From Trichobilharzia szidati (lineage: Eukaryota > Platyhelminthes > Trematoda > Strigeidida > Schistosomatidae), in contig OX235272.1 in assembly GCA_944472155.2 (NCBI GenBank), positions 9,036,354 through 9,100,353 on the forward strand: DNA of 64,000 nucleotides, written 5' to 3'. Within the stretch, counting starts at the first letter, position 1, and every line of letters begins with the position of its first letter. Positions 42,277 through 51,845 of this stretch are shown in pieces. Under the pieces are notes generated by a model, which worked only from the letters and a program-made list of their open reading frames with translations, made no database searches and was not told the origin of the DNA. The translations under genes and the position numbers were made by a program.

Positions 42277-43241
42277 ATGCCAGTTATTGGTTTAGGAAGT
42301 TACCATCATTCTACCGCGAAGATGAACGCTGTTCACCTACTGAGATGGCAATTCCACCCAGATCACGTATTTCAGTACTGTCTGGATAATGGATTAATAG
42401 CACGTACACGTTTATGTACTTGTGGTGCTTCTATGAACCTGCAAACGTATTCACAGGCCATAGATGGATATGTCTTTAGGTGTACACATTGCAGAAAAAG
42501 AATAAGCGTTCGTAATGGTAAGTGACAGTCTCAGTTAATTGTTTTCTAGGGACTTTCTTTGAAAAATCGAAACTCCCTTTGACGAAAATCCTGTTCTTGT
42601 GCAATTATTGGGTTTTTAAATCCGGAGTGAGGTCAACAGCCGCTCAGACAGAAAATTCTCTTACATCTACTGTTCAATGGTTTCAGTTTTGCAGAGATTT
42701 AGCGTCATGGAAGATGAATAATATTACTCAAGTTTTGGGGGGAGTGGGTGTTACTGTTCACATCGACGAAACAGTACTGATAAAGAAGAAATATAATCGT
42801 GGTCATCCTAGAGCCAACAGCGTTTGGGTATTGGGAATTTATGATACCCGAATTCGGAAAGGATTCATCGAATTGATTCCAGACAGAAGTGCGGGCACTC
42901 TGGTGCCTATTATTCAGAGGCTTGTTTTGCCTGGCAGTACCATACACACCGATGAATGGGCGGGATATAACCAGTTATCGCAACTCGGGTATATACATCA
43001 TAGAGTTAACCATTCCCGTGATTTCGTTGACCCTGTCTCCGGAACGCATACCAATTCCATCGAGGGTTTTTGGGGAAGACTCAAAAATCGAATCCGGGCC
43101 ATCAATGGATCACAAAACGAAGTCATTTTTAGTCATTTGGATGAATACATGTACAGAAATTGGTTTAACTTCAAAACTGAAACTCCTATTAATAATTGGA
43201 ACATTTTTTTAACTCATATTAGAGAAAAGTACCCTGTTTGA
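42277..43241 (+). CDS. Merlin transposase (two exons, 310 aa), apparently intact
   Basis: Catalyses cut-and-paste transposition by the DDE chemistry of the IS1016/Merlin family. Exons 42277-42517 and 42550-43241, joined by a 32-nt GT-AG intron; the joined codon is Gly, giving RNG-TFFEKSK. N-terminal zinc ribbon: Cys47-x-Cys49, then Cys69-x2-Cys72. DDE triad: Asp153 (HIDETV), Asp215 (HTDEWAGY), Glu252 (NSIEGFWGRLK). No internal stop or frameshift is seen. ATG at 42277 is my start; ATG at 42322 (MNAVHLLRW) is an alternative, and the decayed copy at 48.3 kb keeps that one but not the first. The frame is open upstream to 42151, but that lies partly outside the element. Ends just before the right inverted repeat. 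Confidence 0.9.
42518..42549 (+). other. Mini-intron (32 nt, GT-AG)
   Basis: GTAAGT donor and TTTTCTAG acceptor. Without splicing the reading frame ends at 42525; with it, the zinc-ribbon exon joins the DDE exon in frame. Introns in the 30-40 nt range are known in schistosome genes. Confidence 0.85.
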
Positions 43242-43367
43242 TTATTTTTCATGCTTATTTATGTAAAAATACGTAAACTTTTATGCAAAAATCATCCTTT
43301 TTTCTGATTGGTCGGTTCAAGGTCACTTGTGCGTTCGTTCTTTGGGACTCCATTGTAGAACTTCGCC

Positions 43368-43375
43368 GATATACC
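43368..43375. repeat. Target-site duplication, right
   Basis: GATATACC, identical to 42213-42220. Confidence 0.9.
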
Positions 43376-43410
43376 TAGTAAACAAAAAATAATATGGAGT
43401 TTCTATGAAT
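43376..43410 (+). repeat. PLE pseudo-LTR, right of the Merlin insertion
   Basis: TAGTAAACAAAAAATAATAT continues the pLTR that stopped at 42220 (the inverted copy at 40950-40985 reads through: TTTAATAAACAAATTAATAT on its minus strand). Confidence 0.65.
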
Positions 43411-43647
43411 ATTCGCAATTAAGCGGGATATGAACATCTGTGTAAATAATTCTATTGACTATTCATTCAAATATACATATGTTATGAGTTATCGAGATGA
43501 TATTCTGTATATGCATATGTGTATTGTACAAAGAATGATAGTTATTCATTCAGAATAGATTCATTTAGTCACCTGTTTTATTCTGTACGCCTAATCGTTT
43601 CGTTGTTATTATAACAGATTCAAATATTCGGTTGAGAACAGAAATAA
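43411..43647. other. No feature recognised
   Basis: AT-rich. No ORF of note. Confidence 0.35.
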
Positions 43648-43700
43648 TAGTATCTCCGCCTGTCACGTGGAAGGTCCGGGTTCGATTCCCGGTCGAGGAG
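43648..43700 (+). pseudogene. tRNA-Asp(GUC) 3' remnant
   Basis: TAGTATCTCCGCCTGTCACG, GTCCGGGTTCGATTCCCGG, TCGAGGAG matches the anticodon arm (anticodon GTC), variable loop, T arm (GGTTCGATTCC) and 3' acceptor strand of tRNA-Asp. The 5' acceptor strand and most of the D arm are missing, so it is a truncated pseudogene or retropseudogene. The SINE3 copy starts 8 bp downstream. Confidence 0.7.
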
Positions 43701-43707
43701 CTAGCTT

Positions 43708-43908
43708 TTGTACGCCAGTGGCACAGAGGTTAGGATGCTTGCCGACCATGCATATGGTTTGGGGTTCGATCCCCTGCCACAGACGCACACCCGATATCAA
43801 TGGTCGGTCTTCAAAATTTGGGCTACCGATATCACATGCTGAAAATTCCAAACCTGTACCAAAAAATACAGTGTGGATTCAAGCTATAATCAAAATAAAT
43901 ACAAATAA
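43708..43908 (+). repeat. SINE3 copy
   Basis: Head GTACGCCAGTGGCACAGAGG (43706 onward), box B GGGGTTCGATCC, body (GGTCGGTCTTCAAAATTTGG, ATCACATGCTGAAAATTC) and an A-rich tail (AATCAAAATAAATACAAATA). Confidence 0.85.
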
Positions 43909-44153
43909 AAATAATAACAGCTTCATTCTGCACAATAATTTTACACAATATGCAAAATTTTCAGCGTAGTTTATTGCATAATATTTTCTCTTCATTCAGG
44001 AGTTTCAGTTGAAACAGCCGTCTCCAGTACATCGTGTGATGTAGCAGTGCTGTTCGATAGGAGGAGTAAAATAATCTTTATTGGTATTTTTCTCTGGTTC
44101 CGAAGAAATATAAGCAACGGTAGGTTGCAAACCAATTTAAAAAAATGTGCATG

Positions 44154-44166
44154 AGTACATTTGGCG
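44154..44166. repeat. Target-site duplication, left (LINE B)
   Basis: AGTACATTTGGCG, repeated at 45108-45120. Confidence 0.85.
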
Positions 44167-45107
44167 GACTGGATAATGCGACAGACACACAGCGTGCAAT
44201 GAGGAAACAGGCATAAAATGGACTCACAAAAAAAACTTGGAGGATCTGGACTTCGCCGATGATATATGCCTGATTCCCCACAAACTGGAAGATATTCAAG
44301 CGAAAAGCAACAAGTTGTCAGAAGAAGCATCTAGGGAAGATAGGACTTCAGGTGAACATAGATAAAACAGAGTTGATGAAGACTCCAGGGCAACACCATC
44401 AACAGCGACAACAACAGACAACGATCAGCATAAATGGAAGGAACCTGAAAGAAACAACCTCCTTCACCAACCGACCTGGGAAGCATCGTTTCAACTACAG
44501 GAAGACGGAACTGACGAGGATATCAAAGCAAGAATCAGAAAAGCAAGACAAGCTTTCATTACTCTCAAGTCTGTGTGCAGGTCAACAACACTCAGCATCA
44601 AAAATAAGATCCGGATTTTCAACTCCAATGTGAAGTCAGTGCTACTTGCTATGCGGATCAGAGACTTGGCGCGTCATAAAGAGCATTTCAGACAAACTAC
44701 AGACCTTGATTAACAGTTGTCTTCGCTCAATGCCACTCAAGATCAGATGGCCAGTCAGAAAAGATCAGCAACAGAGATCTCTGGCAATGAGCGAACCAAC
44801 TCAGCAGGAACCGATTGTGAAACAAATATGCAGAAGGAAATGGAGATGGATTGGCCATACTCTGAGGAAACCATCAAGTGACATCACTAAACAACCCTTG
44901 AGTGGAACTCGGAAGGGAACCGGCGAGTCAGTTGGTCGTCAGTGGAAGGGTGACTTGGAGGAGGTGATGTGAAGAGGAGATGAAAGCATGTGGGCAGACA
45001 TGGAGCCAGGTGAAGACTCTAGCAGAGAACCGAACTCAATGGAGACGCACGGCTGAAGCCCCATTTTTCTCTAGGAATTAAAGGATACAATAATAAATAA
45101 TAATAAT
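44167..45107 (+). pseudogene. LINE B (RTE-like), 5'-truncated with target-site duplication
   Basis: Plus strand: DWIMRQTHS-like start, NEETGIKWTHKKNLEDLDFA, DDICLIPHKLED (palm motif), NIDKTELMKTPGQ, TTISINGRNLKETTSFTN, then RVIKSISDKLQTLINSCLRS, KWRWIGHTLRKPSSDITKQ, and a 3' end GGAGACGCACGGCTGAAGCC, (AATAA)n tail. The 13-bp TSD AGTACATTTGGCG (44154-44166, 45108-45120) is clear. Length 941 bp, starting inside the RT, as in most dead-on-arrival LINEs. Confidence 0.9.
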
Positions 45108-45120
45108 AGTACATTTGGCG
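45108..45120. repeat. Target-site duplication, right (LINE B)
   Basis: AGTACATTTGGCG, matching 44154-44166. Confidence 0.85.
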
Positions 45121-45189
45121 ACTCACAAACATAACAGAATGATGATTATAACAACAAGAACTAAAGAAAATAAGATGCACTGTCTGCGA

Positions 45190-45565
45190 TGGAAATTCAG
45201 GTAGCCTATTTATTCAAGCCGGCCGCCATCTATTTTACCTTAGGCCTGTGTTGATGCCTTTCTAATAAGTGTCTGTGTTTGTCTAACCTCCTCGTCAATG
45301 AGTGGATTAAGGGTGATAATACCACTTCGTTTAGAATTTGGTTCCAAGAGTTAATAAGTTGGTGGAAAACCAGTACTGGATAGAGATACAGTTCCTCACT
45401 GACTTATGAACTCTCATGTTATGTTCTTTGAGATATCCCAAACTATTGGGAAGGAAAAGAGAAGATAGGTCAAGTCTATAGTCAGTTTTTAGAATTGTGG
45501 ACACCGTGATTAGATCTCCTATTGCCCTACGTTCCAATAAGAAGCGATTTAATCTATCAGGTCGC
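45190..45565 (-). pseudogene. CR1/jockey-like LINE C-terminal fragment
   Basis: The minus strand encodes RLNRFLLERRAIGDLITV (the classic LERRRLRGDL block after the RT thumb), LDLSSLFLP, and RYWF/LLTLGTKF with WNSLP-like sequence. It is a C-terminal relic similar to 31.4-31.8 kb. Its left end is open. Confidence 0.65.
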
Positions 45566-45574
45566 TCCTCATAT

Positions 45575-45905
45575 TGTAATGACAGAACACAAGGCCCAGG
45601 AAACAGATCGTTTATTGAGAAAATCAACAGATATTTATAGATTTTTATGTACATTATTATTAGAGCTATTGTTAGCAGAGAAGCAACCTCTTCTGATTGG
45701 TTGTTTTCTTGTTGAAGGTCTTTCTGTCATCTCTTTGTGGCCGTTTCTTAGACACTACGGTGATATATCTGTGAATCGTATCCGCCCACGTTAAGTGTGC
45801 TGTGATTGGTTGATGAGTCCCTCAAGGTTAAGCTTTGTTCGTGTTTTTTCTCATGACCTCGATTTGGGACGTAAACAATGATGTTAATTGTTGTCTACAA
45901 TTTCG
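45575..45905 (-). repeat. LTR-like repeat, second copy (TGTA ... TACA)
   Basis: In the same sense as the 25.7 kb copy this runs from TGTAGACAAC (45905) to TTACA (45575); its AATAAACGATCTG is at about 45601-45613 on the minus strand. The plus-strand ORF (45522-45794) through it is a chance frame that the third copy also has. Confidence 0.5.
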
Positions 45906-46039
45906 GCTTGCAAACAACTCTCATCAAAGTATGATAAAATGGTCATACTAAGAATCCTACTTGTGGGTCTCCTTTTGAACTCTTTCAAGCACATATATGA
46001 ATCCACTGTGAGACAGTGGTTGGCTGCAGCTTGGATGCA

Positions 46040-46325
46040 GCTTTCTAGAAAGAAGGGTATATCTACGATTTTCTGAACATGTACCACAAAGCTTACATCT
46101 AAAGGGAACAAATGCTTTAAACAGTGCCATCGCCAGTCATCTCCTTGACACGGGTCATGAGATGGACGTCGAAAAGTCATTCAAAATTATCAATAAGCAA
46201 AAGAGCTCAATTCTCCTCAAGTTTGCTGAAGCCATTTCCATCAAGCGCCTGAAACCTGATGTATGCGTCCAGACAGAAGTGGTTGTCAGTCTTTCTTTGC
46301 CCTGGTAACTGGATATTTTTCATCT
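46040..46325 (+). pseudogene. Penelope-like element GIY-YIG C-terminal fragment
   Basis: Plus strand: KKGISTIF-frame or R...YLRFSEHVPQSLHLKGTNAL (46050-46110), then AIASHLLDTGHEMDVEKSF, KIINKQKSSILLKFAEA (46190-46230), then PDVCVQTEVVVSL. Close to the 24.3 kb copy. The N-terminal GIY-YIG triad is missing, replaced upstream by unrelated sequence. Confidence 0.75.
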
Positions 46326-46620
46326 GTCTTTCATCCGAATGCGAAATGCTGATAAGTTTCCATTGTGTATGATTATTATTGTTCGGCATTGTGTTTAATA
46401 TTGCACATATATATATATTATTAGTGTATGCATATATTGATCGATTGATTTTTGTTTAAAATGAACTCTGTGCAAGTATTTTAAAATTGTTTTTGTAGAT
46501 ACATTTAATAATGTCTTTGCCCTGTAAGCAGCTAACGAGAAGGCAACGAAATAAAAGATGGTACCATTTTATTCTGCTAAAACTGTAACTCTTGCTTTGT
46601 TCAAGAAAATATTGTCCAAC
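46326..46620 (+). repeat. PLE pseudo-LTR with mutated hammerhead
   Basis: Continues from the nuclease piece. Similar to 24.56-24.83 kb. Confidence 0.7.
46528..46577 (+). ncRNA. Degenerate PLE hammerhead
   Basis: GCAG (46528-46531) and CTGC (46574-46577) pair; core is CTAACGA for CTGANGA (G5 changed to A); GAAA and the ATGGTACCAT loop are intact. Predicted inactive. Confidence 0.55.
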
Positions 46621-46624
46621 ATAT

Positions 46625-46905
46625 TTGCTGCGGAAAATGGAGATGGATTAGACACATACTGAGGAGACTGTTTATTGATGTTACGCGCCACGCAGGTAAG
46701 CCGTAAATTGAAACTTGAATGAGAAACGATCAGTTGGGCGTTGACCTGAGGGTGACATGGAGGGGAACGTGTGAGGAGGAGGAGATGAAAGCTTATGGGC
46801 AATCGTGGAACCAGCTGAAAAGGAGTGTAGTGAATAGGACGAAGTGGAAATGTACTGTTGAAGGCATATGTTCCACTCGGAATCCAACGGAATAATAATA
46901 TTATT
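46625..46905 (+). pseudogene. LINE B-like 3' end
   Basis: KWRWIRHILRRLF-like coding (46635-46675), then a 3' end CTGTTGAAGGCATATGTTCC with a (TAA)n tail. It resembles LINE B's 3' end (TGGCTGAAGCCCTATGTTCC) but with enough differences to be a sister family. Very short. Confidence 0.65.
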
Positions 46906-46979
46906 ATCAAATGACTTTAGCACTCTCGGATATGAATTCAAAATGTCAAACTATCAGAGTAAATGTGCCATTAACTGAG

Positions 46980-47330
46980 TGTGTAACTACAGAACACAAG
47001 ACCGAGGCAACAGACCGTTTATTCAGAAAATCAACAGATATTTATAGATTTTTATGTACATTATTATTAGCGTTATTGTTAACAGAGAAGCAACCTCTTC
47101 TGATTGATTGTTTTCTTGCTGAAGTTTATTCTGTCATCTCTTTGTGGCCGTTTCTTAGACACTACGGTGATATATCTGTGAATCGTATCCGCCCACGTTA
47201 AATGTGCTGTGATTGGTTGATGAGTTCCTCAAGGTTAAGCCTTGTTATTGTTTTTTTCTCATGACCTCAATTTGGGACGTAAACGTTGACGTCAGTTGTT
47301 GTCTACAATTCTGTCTTGCCGACAGCTCTC
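46980..47330 (-). repeat. LTR-like repeat, third copy
   Basis: Nearly the same sequence as 45575-45905, in the same orientation, about 1.4 kb away. Between the two copies are PLE and LINE B pieces, so this is not an LTR pair around one element. Confidence 0.5.
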
Positions 47331-48094
47331 ACCACAAGTGTAACCTTTTAAAAATCCGACATAACAACCTATCGATTTGACTGCGATTATGCTTGAAGGC
47401 AATCAGAAGATGTATATTATATGGTTATGACCTGCGAACCGGTGTTTACTCGCCTATCTCCATGGTCTTTTGCAATATAAGAGAGGAAGAAAAGAAACAA
47501 ATGATTTCACTAAGCCGTGAAGAGTGCTTCACTGTCCATCAAAGAATAAATTATCAATAAACACAGCAATAAAACGTCAGGGCATGTTCATAGTTAATTT
47601 TTTCACGGCTTCAAACTTGCAAATGAAATTCTGTGGTCTGGTAAAGAGTGAAACCAGGTGCAGAAGTTTCGTGTACCAGAAGAAACAAATAATATCAATA
47701 ACAATAACGGCAAAGTTAGACAATGATCTTGAGCTAATCAACCATAAAAATAAGTGACTTTTGCACCAAAAATTACGTTTATCACAAGAAGATGCATGAA
47801 AACACATTAAACAGGGTATCTTTCTCTGATACATTACTTAAAAATACGTCCCAGTTATAATGAGTATCATTTTTTAAGTTAGACCAGTTTCTGTACATGT
47901 ATTCACCAAGGTGACTGAAAAGGAGCTTGTTTTGTGACCCGTCTATCGCTCTTATCCTGTTTCGCAGTCTTCCTCCAAAGTCGTCGATTATTATTTCTAT
48001 GGTTTCCAGTAAGAGAATCGACGACCAACTACTGGCAAAATGTGGGTGATAAAACAGATAAAAATAAATAATACCAAATCTAAATTTATGCTTA
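47331..48094. other. No gene recognised
   Basis: AT-rich. Short ORFs on both strands (47524-47834) are mirror images of one another and have no known domain. Confidence 0.4.
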
Positions 48095-48205
48095 ATGGTT
48101 ACCCGAAGCTTAATCCTGACTCTAACTCTAAACTTTACACTAACCCTAACCTTGATCCTAACCCTTACCCTAATATCTACCTTAACCGTAATCCTAACCC
48201 TAGAG
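48095..48205 (+). repeat. Interstitial telomere-like (CCCTAA) tract
   Basis: About 110 bp of CTAACCCTAACCTTGATCC, CCTAACCCTTACCCTAAT-style repeats ending CCTAACCCTAGAG. Degenerate. It abuts the Merlin fragment. Confidence 0.6.
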
Positions 48206-48231
48206 AGCTATTAACACATTGTCCAAAAACT

Positions 48232-48389
48232 ACCTAAAAACGTGATCTGGGTGAAATTTGCTCTTTAGTAAGTGAAAAGCGTTCATATGTGTGCTGTAGT
48301 ATTGACAGGTATCCTTAGCCAACGACTAGCTTGCGTTCAAGGTCATTGGAGCGTTCGCACCACTTGGGACGCTATTGTTAAACTTCGCC
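48232..48389 (-). mobile_element. Merlin 5' end, decayed second copy
   Basis: Reading the minus strand from 48389: GGCGAAGTTTAACAATAGCG (the left inverted repeat of Merlin with two changes), then CCAATGACCTTGAACGC, then a worn first coding exon (ATGAACGC, CACCCAGATCACGT) that aligns with 42322-42375 before breaking off at about 48235. The first ATG of the intact copy is AAG here. The 3' half of the element is absent. Confidence 0.8.
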
Positions 48390-48475
48390 ACAATAACTTC
48401 TCTACCCCTTGTAATTAAGTACTTAAACGAACATTTATGCTGAATTCCTGGGGCATAAATTATTATAATATTATT

Positions 48476-49600
48476 ATTGTTTGCTTTAATTCCTAGAGGA
48501 ACATAGGACTTCAATCGCACGTCTCCATTGCGTTCGGTTCTCTGCCAAAGTTTTCACCTGGCTCCAAGTCTGCCCACATGCTTTCATCTTCTCTTCACAT
48601 GACCTCTTCCTCCTTGCCACCCTTGCACTGACGACCAACTGACTCGCCGCTTCCCATTCGGGTTCCACTCAAGCGATGGCCTGGCGTGTGATGTCACTTG
48701 ATGGTTTCCTCAGAGTATGGTCAATACACCTCCATTTCTTCCTACATCTTTTCTGGCCATTTGACCCTGAGTAGTATTGAGCGAGGACAACTATTGATGA
48801 TGGTCTGTAATTTGTTCGCAGTGTCCTTCGTGACGCGCCAAGTCGCTGATCCGTATGTTAAGTAGCACTGTGACTTCACATTGGACTTGAAAATCTGGAT
48901 CTTATATTTCATGTTGAGTGCTCTTTATCTGCACGCAGACTTGAGAGTGATAAAGACTTGCCTTGCTTTCGAGATCCCCGTGCTTTGATATCCTCATCAG
49001 TTCCATCCGCCAGTAGTTGAAACGATGCGTTCCAGCTAGGTAAAGGAGGTTGCTTCTTCAAGATTTCTCCCATTTATGTTGATCGCTGTCTGTTGTTGTG
49101 GTTCTTGTCCAGGAATCTTCATTACCTCTGTTTTCTCTATGTTCACCTGAAGTCCTACCTTTGATGCTTCTTCTGCCAACTTGTTGCTTTTCACTCGCGT
49201 ATCTTCCAGTTTGTGGGAAATCAGACATATATAATCGGCGAGATCCAGATCCTCCAAGATTTTTGTGTGAGTCCATTTTATGTCTGTCCCCTCGTTGCCT
49301 GTCGCTGTCTGTCGCATTATCCAGCCTACCGCAATCAAGAAAATCACTGGAGATAGTAGGCAGCTAGCTTGTCTTACTCCCGTCTTCACTTCGAAGGGTC
49401 CCGCGAGTTTCCCACTGTGGATTACTTGGCATGCAGCATTATCGTAAAACTGTTGGATGAGGTGTATAACTGTTGGTGGCACCCCGTGGTAGAGAATTAG
49501 TTTCCAAATCACCCCTCGATCGACGTTGTCGAAGGCCTTTTCAAAGTCAGTGAAGTTGAGGTAGAGAGTGGCTCAGTGTTTTGCCGCGCCAGTTCTTGCA
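48476..49600 (-). pseudogene. LINE B (RTE-like), long minus-strand copy
   Basis: Right to left: LYLNFTDFEKAFDNVDRGVI (about 49510-49575, RT motif A), IWKLILYHGVPPTVIHLIQQ, GVRQASCLLSPVIFLIAVGW (motif B, GCLLSP changed), DLADYICLISHKLEDTR (motif C has ADY for ADD), NIEKTEVMKIPGQ, then C-terminal region and ATTATT tail (48476). The 49036-49512 frame is open for 158 codons. The catalytic Asp pair in motif C is damaged. Confidence 0.85.
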
Positions 49601-50365
49601 TTGATTTAAGTCTCATTTCTTTGGCAGTTTGAATAGGTATGATTTCTCTACTTCCGAAAGACATCTAACTGTATAAATCAGAACAACAGCATAAATATTA
49701 CTAAGCTTTCACTTTTCCCCTACATATTTTATGTATTTTGGAGTTTGGATTTAACTTCTTTCGTTTCTATTCCTAGCGATATCCTATAAAGGTGGTAAAA
49801 TCATCGTCGTTTGTTTCACCCTAATATTTTATTTAATTTTTTTCCACCATAAACTTGAACTAACCGCTAGTATGTAACACTATAAAATTCAATGACTATA
49901 AATTCTTAGTAATAAAAAGGGGGATGAACCCTACGGTTATCGCATGTTGTTTGTTTATATTATTATTATTATTTGCTGGCTGCCTGTGCACCTCTCTTGC
50001 TATCTTCTTCTGTGTTGTCTTTTCGAAGGTATTGCATTGGGGCACTGCAAATGCATGGTAATGCTGCCTTCTACGTTTGTATTACTCAAAAGGTGTTTTG
50101 AATTCACTAGAACCTACACTTGGTAGATATTCAGAACATTGTTAGCACATACGATCAACAACGGAACAAATTCCATCGTGAAACCTGTTCATCATCGCAA
50201 AGTTGGTCCCTTGTATCCGCTAATAACAAAATAATGCTGTACTTACTCTCTACCGTGGAGTTTTGTAAATTTTCGAACCCTTTTTAATTGATTAAATGAT
50301 AATGATTGTAAGCTCTGCATCCTGCGTGTCTTACTCTAGCTCCTGTGTATCATCTTTCTTCTTAC
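49601..50365. other. No gene recognised
   Basis: AT-rich sequence between LINE B and the gypsy LTR. No repeat match in the window that I could find. Confidence 0.4.
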
Positions 50366-50609
50366 TGTAACACTTAGAAGCGACAGGCACCACCAGTGAA
50401 GGAAGAAGACGAAAATGCGAAAAGGAAGGTCTTTATTTCCAGCACGCAGGGTTCGAATTACCTGGGTACAAGCTAATTATCGTCCTTTATAACAAGGTTT
50501 GACATGCGGTCTTCTTCTTGCTCTAGCATGGCCACGCCCGCGTTCCTTTCTGAGAAAGAGAAAATAGAAAACTCATTTAGTGGCATCATGCTAGTTTTAT
50601 AGCATTACA
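50366..50609 (-). repeat. Ty3/gypsy 3' LTR
   Basis: In element sense: TGTAATGCTATAAAACTAGC (TATA box TATAAAA 8 bp inside the LTR) ... GGAAATAAAGACC (AATAAA) ... AAGTGTTACA. The 244-bp LTR starts TGTAA and ends TTACA (a perfect 5-bp inverted end). A purine-rich tract (AGAGGAGGGGCGCGA) precedes it as expected for a polypurine tract. The 5' LTR is not in the window, so no TSD can be checked. Confidence 0.8.
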
Positions 50610-51845
50610 TCGCGCCCCTCCTCTGGAGGCACTGTCCTCAGTTCCTGGCGGCGATATCGAATATGCATTACCTCCATCGGTGTGCACCTCAAAGTACGTC
50701 GTAGCCGGCGGCGGTTGTGAAGGTGTCGGCGGGTCTTTGACAGTGGCTGGATGGTGTGGTTTCAGCTGGTTGTAATGCGCGGTGATGAGATTTTCTTGAG
50801 GGCGTCGTAAGTTACGCAGGACATATGTAGTCGGAGGTCGGTGCTGTACAATTTCATACGGACCTTGCAAGGGGGAGTAGAATTTGGGGCATGAACCGGC
50901 GGGGACGGACGGACGATGCAGCCAGACGCAGTCACCCGGGGAATAAGTTGGTCCGTGGGTAAACCGATCACAATTGCTTTTCTGATGTTGTGAAGAAGAC
51001 TGAAGATGCCGACGTGCCAGGTTGTAGGCTATGTCAAGGTGGTGACGATGGTTGCATACGTAAGGAATACAGTCGATCTTCTCATATGGTAGCAACGGTG
51101 TCCGGATCTGGACAGGAAGGGGAAGTTCACGACCAAACAGGAGCAGAGCCGAGAGAATCCTGTCGACGAGTGCACGGAGGATCGATATGCGAGCAAGCAC
51201 TAAGGCAGGACATCGTCCCAGGTATTCTCTGGTGCATCGTGCAAAAAGGCTCGGAGAAGATGCTTGATGGTTCTGTTGGTGCGTTCGACCAGTCCATTCC
51301 CTTGTGGATGATAAGGCGTAGTATGGGTCTTCCGAATACCGAACGCATTGCAGATGTGTGTGATAAGAAGACTCTCGAAAGCAGCGCCGTGACCGGAGTG
51401 CAGATAAAGGGGGGCACCAAAATGGGACTTTCAATTGTCGATGAAAGCGTGCCCGATCGTTGGGGCATCTTGTTGCTGCAGAGGGACCACTTCGCACCAC
51501 TTGGTGAAATAATCAACCATGACAAGTATATAACGATTACCGCGTCTCGATGCTGGTACTAGCCCAATGATATCTATGCCAACTCAATAGTTAGGGGCTT
51601 CAGTCAACATAGGCACTAAGGGTGCTCGGGTAGTTGGCTTAGGCTGTTTGATCTGCGCACATATAGTGCAATTGCGACAAAACTCCGTAACATCGTGGTG
51701 AATAAGTGGCCACCAGAAGCGTTGACGGATGGCGTGTTCAGTTTTCTGTTGGCCAGCGTGTCCCAGTTGATGATGTACTTGACTAATAAGCTCTGGTACT
51801 TTAACGGTTGGGACGAGGAGTCGGGGGTTGGCATTAGGTTCCACT
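50586..51845 (-). pseudogene. Ty3/gypsy integrase and pol C-terminus
   Basis: Integrase pastes retroelement cDNA into the genome. Right to left on the minus strand: the zinc-binding HHCC domain (HHQLGH...CRNCTICAQ, about 51680-51790), then a stop where a Trp is expected (51583; NY* VGID). The catalytic core follows: VGIDIIGL (Asp1), LHSGHGAAF (Asp2 of the usual HSDQG is Gly), HPQGNGLVERTNR (Glu) near 51270-51310, with a frameshift near 51150, then FGRELPLPVQ, PGDCVWLHRPS and the proline-rich C-terminus (stop at 50586, 24 bp inside the LTR). No RT or RNase H remains. Dead by three independent lesions. Ty3/gypsy elements such as Boudicca are known in schistosomes; I do not assign this one to a named family. 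Confidence 0.85.

Larger units (their letters stand above)
42221..43367 (+). mobile_element. Merlin (IS1016-type) DNA transposon, complete-looking
   Basis: 1147 bp with terminal inverted repeats: the left starts GGCGAAGTTCTACAATAGAG and the right ends, on the minus strand, GGCGAAGTTCTACAATGGAG (about 26 bp, one mismatch, GGCGAAGTTCTACAAT shared). Further inside, CCTTGAAC is matched on the opposite end (CAAGGTCAC). The 8-bp TSD GATATACC is perfect. It carries one spliced transposase gene, and lies in a PLE pseudo-LTR, which dates it after that PLE. Confidence 0.95.

Noticed and set aside
45905..45945. Hammerhead-like TTGATGA ... GAAATTGTAGAC
   Set aside because: Stem I partners are missing and the second copy lacks both the core and GAAA.
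45522..47201. Two similar ORFs of 90-96 codons sharing YRFLCTLLL and LRHYGDISVNRIRPR
   Set aside because: They run through an LTR-like repeat in both cases, so the similarity is from the repeat DNA, not from a conserved protein.
51127..51562. Plus-strand ORF of 190 codons at 50990-51562
   Set aside because: It is antisense to the gypsy integrase, which has clear motifs on the minus strand.
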